Shown: positions 26,214 to 38,936 of the stretch, piece after piece
Position numbering within the stretch: the first letter of the stretch is position 1
How the letters are laid out: each line of letters opens with the position of its first letter
From: Icerya purchasi
Taxonomy: Eukaryota > Arthropoda > Insecta > Hemiptera > Monophlebidae
NCBI GenBank assembly: GCA_039619475.1
Contig: CM077115.1
Span: 416,896,557-416,960,556 of the forward strand
Length of the DNA: 64,000 bases
Reading direction: 5' to 3'
Program-made: the position numbers and the translations under genes
Notes under the pieces: generated by a model
What the model was told of the DNA's origin: nothing
What the model saw: only the letters and a program-made list of their open reading frames with translations
Database searches by the model: none

Positions 26214-27246
26214 TTATCACGTTACCGGTCACCAGAGGTAACCAGTTCTGTGATAAAATATATATATATTTTTTTTTATGCAGTTAATTTATACTTTTTA
26301 TTACTTTTATCTCTGTCTTTAATATTTTACTCGGTCTGCCGGAAATTACTTTGCACACTCACACAAGCAATAATCCAACACTTCGTACACAAAATTTTTC
26401 TATATTTTACAACACCGAGACACTAAACGATTGGGAGATGCAGCTGCATATATAAAAAAAAATTAACACAAATCAATCCAACTCATTAAAATACATATAC
26501 CATACACATATACTTAATCAATCGCAGAACTCACAAAATTTTAAACAACAACAATGAAATAATATAAAATATGAATATATAAATCTGGCCTGTATTTTCC
26601 TTGACTGCGATCTATCCGTCTGGTTGACTAGTGACTGCGAAGGCTGGGCTTCTTAGCTCCTCCAGTAGCTACCGTATAGGCACTGATGACTTTCGAGCGC
26701 TTTCGTCCACCCTCGGTCTTCGAAGTTTTTTGATCTCCGGCTACACAATTTCGAAGCTGTTCCTTATTCTTTTTTTTTTTTTTTTTATTTTCTTCGATTA
26801 TTACGCCTCCTTCTTAAAGCAATATGCTTTTGTAGTGACTAGAATGATGTCTTTCGATATAACGCGATTATAACTATATAAAATAACTAAAACAACTGAC
26901 TAGAAAATGCAGGTACGTACGAGGACACGTTTGCGCGTAAAGCGGATTCACACAGCCGCTAGCATAATTAAAGTAATTTCCGTGCGCCGAGATCGAACAG
27001 ATTCCGCTCTATTCATCCGTCTCTTATCATCTTACACAGTCATTTTTTCGAAATTCCCTTTTCATTTTAGATACGCCGTCAGATGATCAGCTGTATGCTT
27101 ATGAATAACCTATATTGATGGAATTTCTATTTTATATATATATATTTCAGAAATATTCTCTCTTGCGTATTTTAAATTATTCCATCTTATTTGTATTTAA
27201 ATAATTCCAATTTTCTCGCCTACCCCATCTATATCGTATCACGATA
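26214..27246 (-). repeat. 3' LTR (1033 bp)
   Basis: The sequence is essentially identical to 31355-32386; the one length difference I noticed is in the T-run near 26770. In element orientation the LTR starts TATCGTGATACGATATAG and ends GGTAACGTGATAA. It does not have the usual TG...CA ends at the boundaries I infer. Plus-strand ORFs such as 26187-26426 are translations of the LTR, not genes. Confidence 0.85.
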
Positions 27247-28108
27247 TATCACTGCGTTCTAAAAAAAAAAAAATTTTTTTTTTTTCAAAAAAAATTTTAT
27301 CCTTTGAATTTTAATGATAATTTCATGCTTACATCGTAACATTTAAAAGAAAATCATCTTAATACAGCAAGGATCCTTTTTGGTAAAGTTTGAACAAAAT
27401 GATAAATTGTTTATATTCTTTTTCAAATCATAAGGCGGAGATAACACATTATATTGTAGAGACGCTGTGAATAATCGCGTTCCGATTCGACGCGAGATTT
27501 AGCTGATAAGCGACAATTGATCTGACGAATTCTAATCGCCACTAATTTTCGGAGACACTGATGTCACACGCACACGAAGAGTTACGCACCGGCATCAATG
27601 TTGTTAATGAACACTCCTCCACCAGATCTAATGATCTGATTAGCTTACCACACTCAGTACCACTGCAAATTACATACTACCCTTTTTAACCGATACGCCC
27701 CATCTGATATTCTTCTTACACTCTCATTTACTCATCCAATAGACTGCGAATCACACATTGCTACTCAAATTATTTCCTACCAATCATATTACATAATTTT
27801 TATTAATTTTACGCACATTTTGTTGCCGTAACAACTTATTTAAAATAATCTATAAACATTTTTTTTTTTTTTTTTTTTTTTTTATATATAAAAACCGATA
27901 CGCGCACGTTTTATTACCACAACTTATTTACATGCCATATATACATTTTAACCGAATATTTTAGGTACAACAGCAGGTAACTAAATATCATTCGCATAAA
28001 TAGGTAATATTAACTGTTTTCATAATCCTAAAGATTTATTTATTATTCTCTTACTTTAAATCTTCCGTTCTTCAAGTCAACTAATTCGACTCTCATTCAC
28101 TTTCAACA

Positions 28109-29012
28109 TTACCCTTTTTTCAAATTCTTTACATTTTGTATTCCGAGACTTTGATTATTCTGATCTACTATCTCATATGTGTTAGTTCCTATTTTCTTAC
28201 CGATCTTAAATGGCCCTTTATAAACATCACTTAACTTTTTTGATTTGTTCTTGGCTTTATCAGATAGTGTATGATTCCGGATATATACTGGATCACCAAC
28301 ACTTAATTCTAGCATTCTATTATTTATTTTTTTCATGTTTCTCTTTCCGACGTATTCTATTCTTTCCCGGACCGTTTCAATTAACCTCCTATGATTTATT
28401 ATCGATTTCTCCGGATACTCTACTCGTTCACGTAGTAACCCTGGATTCTCTTTTCCTGTCAGCACCGTTATTGGAGGCTCTCCAGTTACACTGTACGGTA
28501 TGCTATTTATAATTCTCTCTACTTTATCTACATGATAACACCAATTCTTTTGTTTATACCTGTTGAACACTTTTAAGTACTTCGCTATCTCGAGATTACA
28601 TTTTCAACTGGATTCCCTTGAGGAAAATACGGGGTATGCGTCTCAATTCTATATTTTCATTTTTAAAATGCTCAGTCCACAACCCACTTCTGAATATTGT
28701 GGCGTTATCTGATATTATAACTTTCATTTTCCCATATGTACTAATAAAACTTTTCATCTTTGCAATTACAATTCTACTTGACAATTTCTTTACTGGGTAC
28801 AACTTAACAAATTTTGAGAAAATATCGTATACGACCAACAGCTTATCCTTCCCCTTCGACACGGGAAGCGGTCCCAGTATATCTATCGAGACTACATCCA
28901 ATGGACTTTGCACCTTATGAGCTTTATATATAGGTTTATGTCCACTGTAATTATACTTCACTCTCTTACACAACTCACACTTATTCAACTCTCTTCTAAC
29001 TAACACACTCAT
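28109..29012 (-). pseudogene. Truncated, frameshifted Ty3/gypsy integrase
   Basis: The minus-strand frame opens at ATG 29012 with KCELCKRVKYNYSG, the CXXC half of the HHCC zinc finger; the two histidines are missing, so the protein begins at a deletion junction. The catalytic core shows VSIDILGPLP (first Asp) and IISDNATIF (second Asp). A frameshift near 28596-28610 breaks the FPQGNPVEN block holding the catalytic Glu. The second frame (28570-28109) has the C-terminal domain with GPFKIGKKIGTNTYEI, a GPY/F-type module, and ends NLKKG. Integrase joins element cDNA to host DNA; this copy cannot be functional. Confidence 0.85.
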
Positions 29013-29296
29013 TTTATCACACTAATAGTTATTTCTTCATAATCATATCGTATTATTCTAATAATTTATCCCTTTATCTTTTTATTTCGTTTCTATTTCA
29101 TTTCTTTTTCTTCGTATTTGTATATTTTAATCAATCGCGCATTTCATTTTTTTTTTTTTTTTTTTTTTATTAATCAAAATTCCATATAAGTGGTGCATAG
29201 TTACTTCAAAATTATCAAATTACATTACACTTCAAGAGATCCGTTTATAAAACTAAAATATATTCATGTTTTCAAAATGGAGACAAGCGAGACAGT

Positions 29297-29681
29297 TCTA
29301 AATTTAACTTTCCTAATAGTTTACAATTTTATTACTATCATCCAAGTTTAACTCTTAACGTTGATACCACATTTCTAAATTTAACTTTCCTGATAGTTTA
29401 CAATTTTATTACTATCATCCAAGTTTAACTCTTCACGTTGATACCACATTTCTAAATTTAACTTTCCTGATAGTTTACAATTTTATTACTATCATCCAAG
29501 TTTAACTCTTAACGTTGATACCACATTTCTAAATTTAACTTTCCTGATAGTTTACAATTTTATTACTATCATCCAAGTTTAACTCTTAACGTTGATACCC
29601 CATTTTTAAATTTAACTTTCCTGATAGTTTACAATTATTATTACTATCATCCAAGTTTAACTCTTAACATTGATTTCATAT
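29297..29681. repeat. 77-bp tandem repeat, five copies
   Basis: Unit starts fall at 29297, 29374, 29451, 29528 and 29605, each tctaaatttaactttcct..., with few differences and a slightly longer last copy. The array lies in the gap between integrase and gag, where RT would be expected. It is a minisatellite, not a CRISPR, since there are no unique spacers. Confidence 0.9.
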
Positions 29682-30053
29682 TTCTAAATTTTATTTATTT
29701 CCATCCAATACTACGTAAATATTTTAAATAAATTTTAACCATACTTTACATCAGAACAAATAGGCTAAACAACTTGACATTTATTATTGCTGCATGCAAC
29801 AGCTAAGTACAGCTATACTTTTTTTTTTTTTTTTTTTTCGATTTATTTATTTATTATTATTATTATTATATTTTTTTTTTTTCTTTTAAATTGCAATCAT
29901 ATTATTATTCCATACATACCGCGACAATAAAATACTTGAATTTTAAATCCCATCTAAAATCAAAATAACATAGTTGCCAAACGAGAAAACCTCTCATCTG
30001 ATATATACATATGTCGTAGTCGAAATAATACAATGAACACTATTATGCTTAGA

Positions 30054-31280
30054 TTAACTAATAGGAGAGTGATAACCACGTATCCATGCTTTATTTGTAA
30101 AATATGTTCCGTTCTTAAATAGATCGCAACTCACATCAAATCCATTCCAATCTGTATGTTTTTGTTTTTCTAATTCGCTGATCCCTTTAATAATACAACT
30201 TTTATAATTTTGACCCACATTGAATGCATGTTTGGCTGACAAAACACTGATCACCTCTTGTTGCTCGATATTTCTTCTTAACTCTACAATTTCAGAATCT
30301 TTTCTATATAACTCTTCTCTAATCGATTCTACTTCTTTTCGAACTTTTCTTTCTACTTCTTGTGTTAATTCATCTTTTACCGTCGTTACCTTGTTCTTTA
30401 TTTGATCTTCCACACTTCGATCTACCTCATTAACCTGACAATTAAATTTCGTTTCAAGTGTAACTAAAGTTTTATTTTGCTGTACTAAATTATTATTTAT
30501 CTTCGAAATATTTTCTTTTTGCTCATTTAAATCTGTATTTAATGTTGCTACTTGACTATGTACTTTATTAATATCATTTTCCAGATTTCGTGCTTTATTT
30601 TTAAGTTGTTCTTCCATGTTTTTTGTGATTTTACTTAGACTATTTTCCAATTTCTTTTCTACATCTGCACTTTGTACTTTAAACTTTTCATTTAAATCTT
30701 TATGTAAGTTTTTAAATTCATTTTTCAATTCATTAATATCATCTCTAAAGGCCTTATGCTGCAATTCTATATTTTTTACTTGTTTACTAAATGTTTCTTT
30801 TTGTTCATCAAATTTGTGGCTAATTTCTTTATTTTGTTCATCAAATTTACTATTCATATCATTACTAAATTTTTTATTTTGTTCATCAAATTTACTATTC
30901 ATATCATTACTAAATTTTTTATTTTGTTCATCAAATTTACTATTCATATCATTACTAAATTTTTTATTTTGTTCATCAAATTTACTATTCATATCATTAC
31001 TAAATTTTTTATTTTGTTCATCAAATTTACTATTCATATCCTTACTTAATTGTTGTATTAATTGAACTAACATAACATTACTAACATTTTCCTCTTTACC
31101 TTTTTGTGATTCTTCTTTTTCTTCCCTCATTGTCGAATTCATTAATTCTACACCTGAATCTTCTATCACATTTTCCGCCTCTACGTTCACTCCTCGTGTC
31201 GTGACACCTTCTCCTCTGTTAGGAATACTTCCCAAGGAAGTTCTCCTGAACTCACTTCTCAAAACCCGTCTCTCTGCCAT
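30054..31280 (-). CDS. Gag-like coiled-coil protein of the LTR element (408 aa)
   Basis: The start is the ATG at 31280 (MAERRVLRSEFRRTS); a longer frame upstream begins only with GTG. The protein is open to the stop at 30054. After an acidic N-terminal third come about four and a half copies of the 15-residue unit SNDMNSKFDEQNKKF (roughly residues 79-150). A long Lys/Glu/Asn-rich coiled coil with heptads extends to about residue 320, then a globular end with SVLSAKHAFNVGQNYKSC and FDVSCDLFKNGTYF. There is no CCHC knuckle. Position right after the leader marks it as Gag, the particle protein. It is intact, unlike the integrase, and the repeats vary little, suggesting recent expansion. Confidence 0.7.
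   Translation of the reverse strand: MAERRVLRSEFRRTSLGSIPNRGEGVTTRGVNVEAENVIEDSGVELMNSTMREEKEESQKGKEENVSNVMLVQLIQQLSKDMNSKFDEQNKKFSNDMNSKFDEQNKKFSNDMNSKFDEQNKKFSNDMNSKFDEQNKKFSNDMNSKFDEQNKEISHKFDEQKETFSKQVKNIELQHKAFRDDINELKNEFKNLHKDLNEKFKVQSADVEKKLENSLSKITKNMEEQLKNKARNLENDINKVHSQVATLNTDLNEQKENISKINNNLVQQNKTLVTLETKFNCQVNEVDRSVEDQIKNKVTTVKDELTQEVERKVRKEVESIREELYRKDSEIVELRRNIEQQEVISVLSAKHAFNVGQNYKSCIIKGISELEKQKHTDWNGFDVSCDLFKNGTYFTNKAWIRGYHSPIS
30832..31044 (-). repeat. 45-bp in-frame coding minisatellite within gag
   Basis: A 45-bp unit containing attttgttcatcaaattt repeats in register at 30832, 30877, 30922, 30967 and 31012. It encodes the 15-residue unit of the coiled coil. A diverged unit precedes it near 30795 (DEQKETF, HKFDEQ). 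Plus-strand ORFs across it (30616-31065, 30756-31049) are shadows. Confidence 0.85.
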
Positions 31281-31292
31281 TATTGTCCGCTC

Positions 31293-31331
31293 CACTAATT
31301 GTAATAAAACTAAAATCTATTACAATTAGTG
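31293..31331. promoter_or_regulatory. Perfect 14-bp hairpin in the gag leader
   Basis: CACTAATTGTAATA (31293-31306) and TATTACAATTAGTG (31318-31331) pair perfectly around an 11-nt loop. The hairpin lies between the primer-binding site and the gag ATG. In retroelements this leader position often carries packaging or dimerisation signals; that role is inferred. Confidence 0.6.
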
Positions 31332-31334
31332 AAT

Positions 31335-31352
31335 CCCGCGTCGTGGTCGCCA
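31335..31352 (-). promoter_or_regulatory. Primer-binding-site-like sequence
   Basis: Read on the minus strand two bases after the LTR, TGGCGACCACGACGCGGG begins with the TGG that pairs with a tRNA CCA end. It resembles gypsy-type sites of the TGGCGACC form. The tRNA was not identified. Confidence 0.65.
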
Positions 31353-31354
31353 AT

Positions 31355-32386
31355 TTATCACGTTACCGGTCACCAGAGGTAACCAGTTCTGTGATAAAAT
31401 ATATATATATTTTTTTTTATGCAGTTAATTTATACTTTTTATTACTTTTATCTCTGTCTTTAATATTTTACTCGGTCTGCCGGAAATTACTTTGCACACT
31501 CACACAAGCAATAATCCAACACTTCGTACACAAAATTTTTCTATATTTTACAACACCGAGACACTAAACGATTGGGAGATGCAGCTGCATATATAAAAAA
31601 AAATTAACACAAATCAATCCAACTCATTAAAATACATATACCATACACATATACTTAATCAATCGCAGAACTCACAAAATTTTAAACAACAACAATGAAA
31701 TAATATAAAATATGAATATATAAATCTGGCCTGTATTTTCCTTGACTGCGATCTATCCGTCTGGTTGACTAGTGACTGCGAAGGCTGGGCTTCTTAGCTC
31801 CTCCAGTAGCTACCGTATAGGCACTGATGACTTTCGAGCGCTTTCGTCCACCCTCGGTCTTCGAAGTTTTTTGATCTCCGGCTACACAATTTCGAAGCTG
31901 TTCCTTATTCTTTTTTTTTTTTTTTTATTTTCTTCGATTATTACGCCTCCTTCTTAAAGCAATATGCTTTTGTAGTGACTAGAATGATGTCTTTCGATAT
32001 AACGCGATTATAACTATATAAAATAACTAAAACAACTGACTAGAAAATGCAGGTACGTACGAGGACACGTTTGCGCGTAAAGCGGATTCACACAGCCGCT
32101 AGCATAATTAAAGTAATTTCCGTGCGCCGAGATCGAACAGATTCCGCTCTATTCATCCGTCTCTTATCATCTTACACAGTCATTTTTTCGAAATTCCCTT
32201 TTCATTTTAGATACGCCGTCAGATGATCAGCTGTATGCTTATGAATAACCTATATTGATGGAATTTCTATTTTATATATATATATTTCAGAAATATTCTC
32301 TCTTGCGTATTTTAAATTATTCCATCTTATTTGTATTTAAATAATTCCAATTTTCTCGCCTACCCCATCTATATCGTATCACGATA
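31355..32386 (-). repeat. 5' LTR (1032 bp)
   Basis: Direct repeat of 26214-27246, almost base for base. It should carry the promoter for minus-strand transcription, but I could not place the start site. Flanking sequence to the right is TA-rich. Confidence 0.85.
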
Positions 32387-34221
32387 ATATATATATTATT
32401 TTTTTTATATTTCTGGCTTATGGGAAACTAAAAGCGAACAGGATTTTAAGTTACAAATTCTATTCCATTTAGGGATCTTTAAACTTTTCTGCAGAATCCT
32501 AGCCTCTTCGCTTATTTTTTTATTAATTTAAGCGAAAAATAAAACAGAAAACAACCCATTAAAGAAGCAATCAGCCAATCGATGGCAAAATGAAGCGATT
32601 TATGTTGAGGGTGGAGAACAATGACGTTTGTTTTATCAAAACAACGATATTAGCCAGAATAATTCGGCTTTAATTCGATATTCTGTCATAAGTATTATTT
32701 TTGATTAACGATCGCGGTGATTAGGAAACCTGTTACGTATACGAGATCATGTCATTGGCAATTAGAATGCTAACGCATAAGGAAACAAATGACGGATATC
32801 AATAAAGTTTGCTGCAAGTGAGACATGGCTGCAGGCAATCGTGATGATCTAGCAATATCGAAAATGAATGAAAATTTAAGGGAAAAATCTTATTTCGGAC
32901 TATAAACTGCTTAGCACAATCGATATGTAAGTTGGAATCAAAACACAGAATAGGCATACAATTGTTAACTCCGGTGCCCTTAATTGTTTGTTGTGGGTTT
33001 TTCAAACCTCCTAAGACCTTCTACACCCCCCTATAGCTGTATCAGTAAATTTTCCAATCCATCAGAGGTGTCTTTATAAATAAATAAACTACGTAATACT
33101 CTGTTTATGTATTAAATGTAATCCCGATTCTGTCCACCATGGAGAAGTATACTTTTCCTACTTGTCCTAGATTTATAGCCAGACACGCGCATATATCTAT
33201 TCATTATCATCATCTGGGCTTCAAAGTTCGAAAAGAGTTCAAACCGTTCGACTAAAGTTCTACTTCGGAGTTCAAGCTTTATGGAATTTTCTTCCTTTTT
33301 TTTTTTGGTCTTTCAAAGTACATTCGTTGTATAATTCCAATTAAATCGTTGGAAGATGTTTTAGCCTCCTGCGATCACCAACTTTCACGGTTCCTCTAGG
33401 TCGAAAGCCGGAACTCTACAATACAAAAACGCCACTAATCACTGAAATGCTTGAATACCGGTGAATATGGTTAGACTTCCATTCGTCTGATATTCTGTCT
33501 AAATTATTTTTTCTGCAGCAGCAAAAAAAAAAAAAAAAAAGATTTACGCAACAGAAATTTTCTTTATAATACATCAAGGTAAGTCTCCATGGCCGTGTTT
33601 TTCTATATCATGAATCAGACCCGTAGTTTCGCATTTCACGATTGAGTTTTTCGCAATTACACACGCCCATTCCCTATAATTTTTGTAAATCACACCAGTA
33701 CCGTAGACACAATTAGTTTTATTCGTTCTGTTTATTTCCCATACCAGGTTCCGTATTTCATGCCGACTAATTAAACATTTTATAATACGCTCCATTCGCT
33801 ACACATTGTGCCGTACTGATCTTATTGGGACCCAAGAACCTAAACAACTTTTACAAGGAAAATATTAAAAAAAACATATATATACATATATATAAAAGGA
33901 GTAAAAAATTGTATTTTGGTTTTGGCGATTGAATTCAGAGGTCTCTGTCGTGTCTTCCGCATAATCTTTTTTCTTTCCTTTTTCTTTCCATAGCCGTGTC
34001 GTAAAATTTGTATTCGACTTATAACATTCTCTTCCCTATTTTTTATATAAATCGCTGACATGAAGATTCGAGTAGAACACTACGCCCATGTTTTGAATTA
34101 GATGCATTTCACATCGAATTAGTTCAGTTAAGATTATTAGACAAAATTGCTATTAAGTCAAGTGTTTTAACATTATTATTATTCATTGCTGGCCCGCACG
34201 TCATGGTGTACGGGGGCACCG
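32387..34221. other. No recognisable gene
   Basis: AT-rich DNA with a poly-A run at 33523-33540 that may be the tail of an unrecognised plus-strand retrotransposon, and a TA run near 33878-33895. The minus-strand ORFs 32799-33005, 33574-33795 and 33840-34061 show no family motif. Confidence 0.45.
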
Positions 34222-36004
34222 TTATTTGTAGATCCTCAGGTGATTGACCAGTCCAATTCTATCTGCACACCATTTTCCGCATTCATTGTAAATGTGCACT
34301 ATATCCACGTTACAATTTTCTCTGGTGCCGTGCAGCCATTTCTGCCTTTCTGCCTGTAATCTGCTATGGATTTCGTCATCTAGGCAGGGCTTATCGTTTG
34401 GCAGGCTACCGACGATACTTGAAACTTTCAACGTGCTCTATCGGCACATTGTCTATTCTTAAAACATCTTCGCTTTGAACGCAAATCGCGGGTGAAGGTT
34501 GTACCGGCATTTTCGTTTTATTCGTGTTTATGAATAAACCAAATCTTTTGTATATTCCTACTAGCAAGTCCATGGCATCTTGTAAATCTTGCCAGGTGTG
34601 CGTCACTACAGCACAGTCATCTGTATGTTGAAGATCAAACAGTTCTACCGTAGAGCACTTTGTGCATGCTTTGAACCTTCGGGTGTTAAATAAACCACCA
34701 TCAAAACGACAGCACAATTTCACATTCATGGTCCGCAACGTCTTAAATGTGATATAGTACAAAAATGACATATGCACCGAAAACAGTGTTACAGCTAAAA
34801 CACAGCCTTGTTTTACACCAGTATTGCCAGTGAACGGTTCAGTCCTACAGTCACCATAGATTACGGAATTTTCGTTATCTTCGTGAAGTAGCGATAGAAT
34901 TCTTACAAATTTTTGCGGACATCGAGCCATACCCGTACACTTCATCAGCAGCTGTCTATGAACCGTATCAAACGCTTTATTAATGTCGATGAAAACCATG
35001 TACAAGTTTGGTTTCTGCTTCCGGCATTTTTCCTTAGAGCTGCCTTAATGTAAATATAGAGTCCATCGTACCGAAACCATAAGCTGTTCTATGTCTCGGA
35101 ATGAATATTCTCGAGAACCGGGCTCATCCTATTCAACATTATTCTAGAGAATAATTTATCAACTGATGAGAGTAAAGAGATTATTCTTCTGTAATTGTTA
35201 CAGTCGCTTCGATCTCTTTTATTCACATATATTAATTACAACGTAATTCTTAGGCTACCCCCCATTCGAAAAAATGTCACAATTTTATGTAACGAAAATT
35301 TTTTTAAATTTTATATAATGAAAGTTAAATGTTAGCATAGGATTTTTGTGATTATGTTATTTTTTTTGTGTTGATGCCAGTAAGAATTACGTTATAAATT
35401 TTGATCATTTTATACAGAGACAGAAATGAAAGCAAGAGGCGTCACGGAGCACATCTCCTTGCGAGGTCAAAATGGCCGAGTTATATATATATATATATAT
35501 ATATATCGGAATTATGGCTGCTTCTTAGGGATGGATTCATTCTTCCATATCTTCTCGAACAGAGTATGTAGCGCATTTACCATATTTTTGCTCTGCAGTT
35601 TGAGTATATCGGGTGGAATGCTGTGCGGTCCCGCGGATTTTCCTGTTTCTTTATCGCTTTTATTATTTCTTCTATATGAATCTCTCTGTCCAGATCCACA
35701 GCCTGTGGGAAGTTTGGTATCACTGAACTCCTCTTATTACCCCGATGATGATCGCTGCATAATGGTCCCATCATACGATTACGAAATCTATCACTTGCCA
35801 ATGTTTCGACCATGTCTGCATCCATGATCCTTTGTATATAGTTTTTAATTCAAATGGCGTGTTGGTTACTAGTAAATCAAGGCTTACTTAGACTTGAAGT
35901 AGCAGGTCTCCATTACTATGGGTGCCTTTAAGCCCGTGCTTGCCTATCACTTGATGCTATACTTGAGTATCATTTCCTACGCGGACATTGAAATCTCCCA
36001 CATT
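34222..36004 (-). pseudogene. Decayed LINE: endonuclease, RT core and C-terminal tail
   Basis: Fragments read on the minus strand in Pol order. From about 36004: GDFNVRVGNDTQ and VIGKHGLKGTHSNGDLLLQ (endonuclease), then SWMQTWSKHWQVIDFVIV. The next frame (35825-35577) has LDREIHIEEIIKAIKKQENP. RT follows at 35005-34406: VFIDINKAFDTVHRQLL, TGVKQGCVLAVTLFS and FDGGLFNTRRF. The catalytic YADD box is changed to HTDDC. After FKYRR the frame shifts to SLPNDKPCLDDEIHSRL, then jumps to CGKWCADRIGLVNHLR, the zinc-finger tail of this LINE type, implying a deletion of roughly 200 codons. A (TA)n tract (35477-35506) interrupts it. Clade unassigned (RTE/CR1-like). Confidence 0.85.
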
Positions 36005-38064
36005 ATCAAATAATAATAATCCCACTGTTCGCGCAGCTATGTGCATTTACGGTATTTAATTATGATACACTTATAAACTTACACAATAAACTGATTTGAT
36101 TTGATAATTGTTGTTATTATTATCATGTGTTGTTAATTTGTATTTAAGATTAAATGCGGGGATTTAATTAAGTTACTAAGACGATCTCAACAGGAGGAAA
36201 AATCTGTTCAGTTTAACATAAACAAAATTCGTTGAGACTAATGAAAACGGTTGACATGTTCAAGTCTATGAGATTGACTAATTCAATTGTGAAGTAAAAG
36301 CAAATCGATTTGTTTAAACTTAATTCTAATAATCCGATTAATTGAATTTAACCGGTTTCACCTAATTCAATGTGAAACGGCCTTGAGCGGCTATTCTTAT
36401 TTTATTTCATATTATTTTTACCTCCGAGTGATGTTAATATTTAGGCATCTTATTAGCGCGAACATTTAAACATTTTTATTTTACATACGTTAAGACAAGA
36501 AAGAAATAAAGAAAAAAAAAAGCGAAAAATCCATAAATGTAAATCCGAATTTTAAATCTTTTAGTTGGCGTATGCCGTTTAAAGGAATTGAGGTAAGGTC
36601 TTAAAGGAAGAAAAAGGAGGGCTTAGTAACAGATCAAGGAACAGAAATTATTAATAGAAATAAAACGGTTTTCGGAAGAAATTTATCTGTCGACGAGAAC
36701 TCTTTTTTTTCTTGTTTATTTATTTACTTTCTTTCTGAGAAATTGTTCACGCCAGCAATTCATTTCCCGTTCAAAAATAAAAAAAAAAAAAATGAAACGC
36801 GCTCTCGCGCCGAACATCTGCTTAATTGGAAAACTTTTGTTACTGGCAAAAAACTTGAAAATCGCACCCGGAGGAATTTATATTTAAACGAAGCAGAAAG
36901 CTTTCGACTTCGGCTTCTGACATTCGATCGGACCAAAAAATAGAAACGGATTTACAGATACGCTCCGGCTAAAGTTTCAAAATTAACGCTAATAATATAT
37001 GTAACGGATTATGGTGCAAAAAGCTGCTCGTCGATTCAGTTCAAGACTTGGGCGTGAGCGCATCATGACAATAGTTTTTGAACTAGACGTCAGTCTTTCA
37101 TGTTACTCGCGATTGCCGACCTATCTGATGAGTGCGAGAAATAGATGATGACACTTTGCAGGGAGCCATTTCTTCCGTGAAAAGGCTTTTGCTAATAGAT
37201 GAACTAGCGGCTCTGTTCAGTCGTCTTCAACGCTAACACGATAACAATAAACTGTACACGCTGTTTGCATTAATTCTCGTTCTCATGTCGCCTCGCCTTT
37301 ATTCGGCCAGCTAAATGCGCTCGCTAATATGTATGTATCTTAGCGTAAACATCATTTATCATCTGAACAATAATATACACACGTGGCTCGTCTAATCGCA
37401 TATTTCGCCTTTTGATATGACATGGCTCTGTGCACATCAAGGGTTGTGTGTTTTGTTTCTACACACTTTGTGTATTTCGGCTTGCTTATTTCTATTTCAT
37501 TGCAATTAATTAAAGCCGCATCGCGCGTCTTCTCTCTATCGGAAATCGGAAACTCCTCCAGATTCTTAATACAGGAAAACATCTACGCTAATTTGCAAAG
37601 ATCCTCGGTTACTTCCGTTCACTACTTTTATCTAGAATCCAATTTTTTCCGATAGGTCTTGAAAAGTTCAGACGATTTTCTCGCTGCAGTTCTCTTTCTC
37701 ACCGATAATCTTTTAATCACTTGCAGCGGCAGACCATGTCTTGCCTCTACATTTACATGTTTCTTTGGCACCAAAATCTGCCGTTTTTCTGGAAAAGTGC
37801 TTCCACCGTAATTCGACATCCGTTTTCTTTTAATTTTTTTACTTGTATATAGACTTTTACGCGTGTATTTCAGAGTTTCCAAATGATATTGCCCTCATCG
37901 AATGGATAAGCAAAGATCTCTGCTCCTATTTAGACCATTGGACTTCCTTCCAGGTTTCAGTTACATATATACTTGTCAATTCTGCATTTCTTACGATTTC
38001 TCTCTTGTAACCTACCTTGATCGTGTTTTGTTAATCCGTTCATTTATGCGCTCTTTTTTTCTTT
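36005..38064. other. No recognisable gene
   Basis: A tttgatttgat tail-like sequence at 36094-36106 resembles a LINE or SINE 3' end in the plus direction, but the body could not be matched. ORFs at 36743-36943 and 37352-37882 lie on both strands and lack domains. Confidence 0.45.
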
Positions 38065-38345
38065 TTTTTTCTTGTGGCCTATGGAAGGCAATGGCAAACC
38101 ACCACGTCCAACATCATATGCGCGCTAGGTCAGTACACAGCAGACCCACACTGGACGGACTGCACTTGTATATCGATAAATCAAACGATTACTAATCAGT
38201 TCCGAATGTAGTCTTGCGTGTGTACACCTGCGTTGCATATAATAATTGCCTGGTACACAACCTATATCGGCACAGCTAAAAATGTGTGAATAGGTTGCGC
38301 AAACGCGCTATGTAGCGTACGGCACCTTAAGAAGAAGAAGAAGGC
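38065..38345 (+). repeat. Candidate RTE-like LINE 3' end
   Basis: GGAAGGCAATGGCAAACCACC at 38082-38102 resembles the conserved 3' region of RTE/BovB-type LINEs. The segment ends in a short GAA repeat at 38331-38343, which is the type of tail RTE elements carry in place of poly-A. No coding part is present, and the plus-strand ORF 37902-38195 has no domain. The assignment rests on one motif plus the tail. Confidence 0.4.
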
Positions 38346-38794
38346 CTAGCACTAAACCATTTGACCCCTATTAAGTTAATATAAATACAAAACTAAACAA
38401 GGTTGTTTATTCTTATCATTACGGGGATAGTAAGGATAAGTGAATACGCATAAGTAGGATCTATCCACCACACCATTTAGAAGTTATTCAATTAAAATAA
38501 TATTATTCCTTCCAAGTAAAAAATGTTAAGCAAACATGGCTGTAATTAGCATCACCCACGAATACCAGCATGGAATAATTAGGAGAAAAAAAAATGACCA
38601 GACCAAGCCCGAGGTGAGTTATATTTTCGAACTCGATTGAGCAGCAAAAAAGACGGATTACAAATTAATACTATAAATGATAATGTTCAGTACTTTAAAA
38701 TGGTAATATTTGTTGTATATCCTTGAGTTTGTGGCTGGAATCGCATACCCCAGCTGATCTATATCCAAAGTAAAACTTTACATTCTTATATATC

Positions 38795-38833
<39 letters not shown>

Positions 38834-38894
38834 TTATATATATATATATATATGTATACTTTTTCCCCCTTTTTTATATATTATTATTATTTAC

Positions 38895-38936
<42 letters not shown>

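Larger units (their letters stand above)
26214..32386 (-). mobile_element. Ty3/gypsy-type LTR retrotransposon lacking protease, RT and RNase H
   Basis: Two nearly identical direct repeats of about 1.03 kb (26214-27246, 31355-32386) bound an internal region read on the minus strand. In that direction the order is 5' LTR, primer-binding-site-like TGGCGACCACGACG at 31352, a 14-bp hairpin leader, gag (31280-30054), about 1 kb of non-coding DNA with a 77-bp tandem array, a truncated integrase (29012-28109), 0.86 kb of AT-rich DNA (27247-28108), then the 3' LTR. Flanks are TA repeats, so a 5-bp duplication (ATATA) is possible but not provable. Close LTR identity with a missing pol implies mobilisation in trans by a relative. 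Confidence 0.85.
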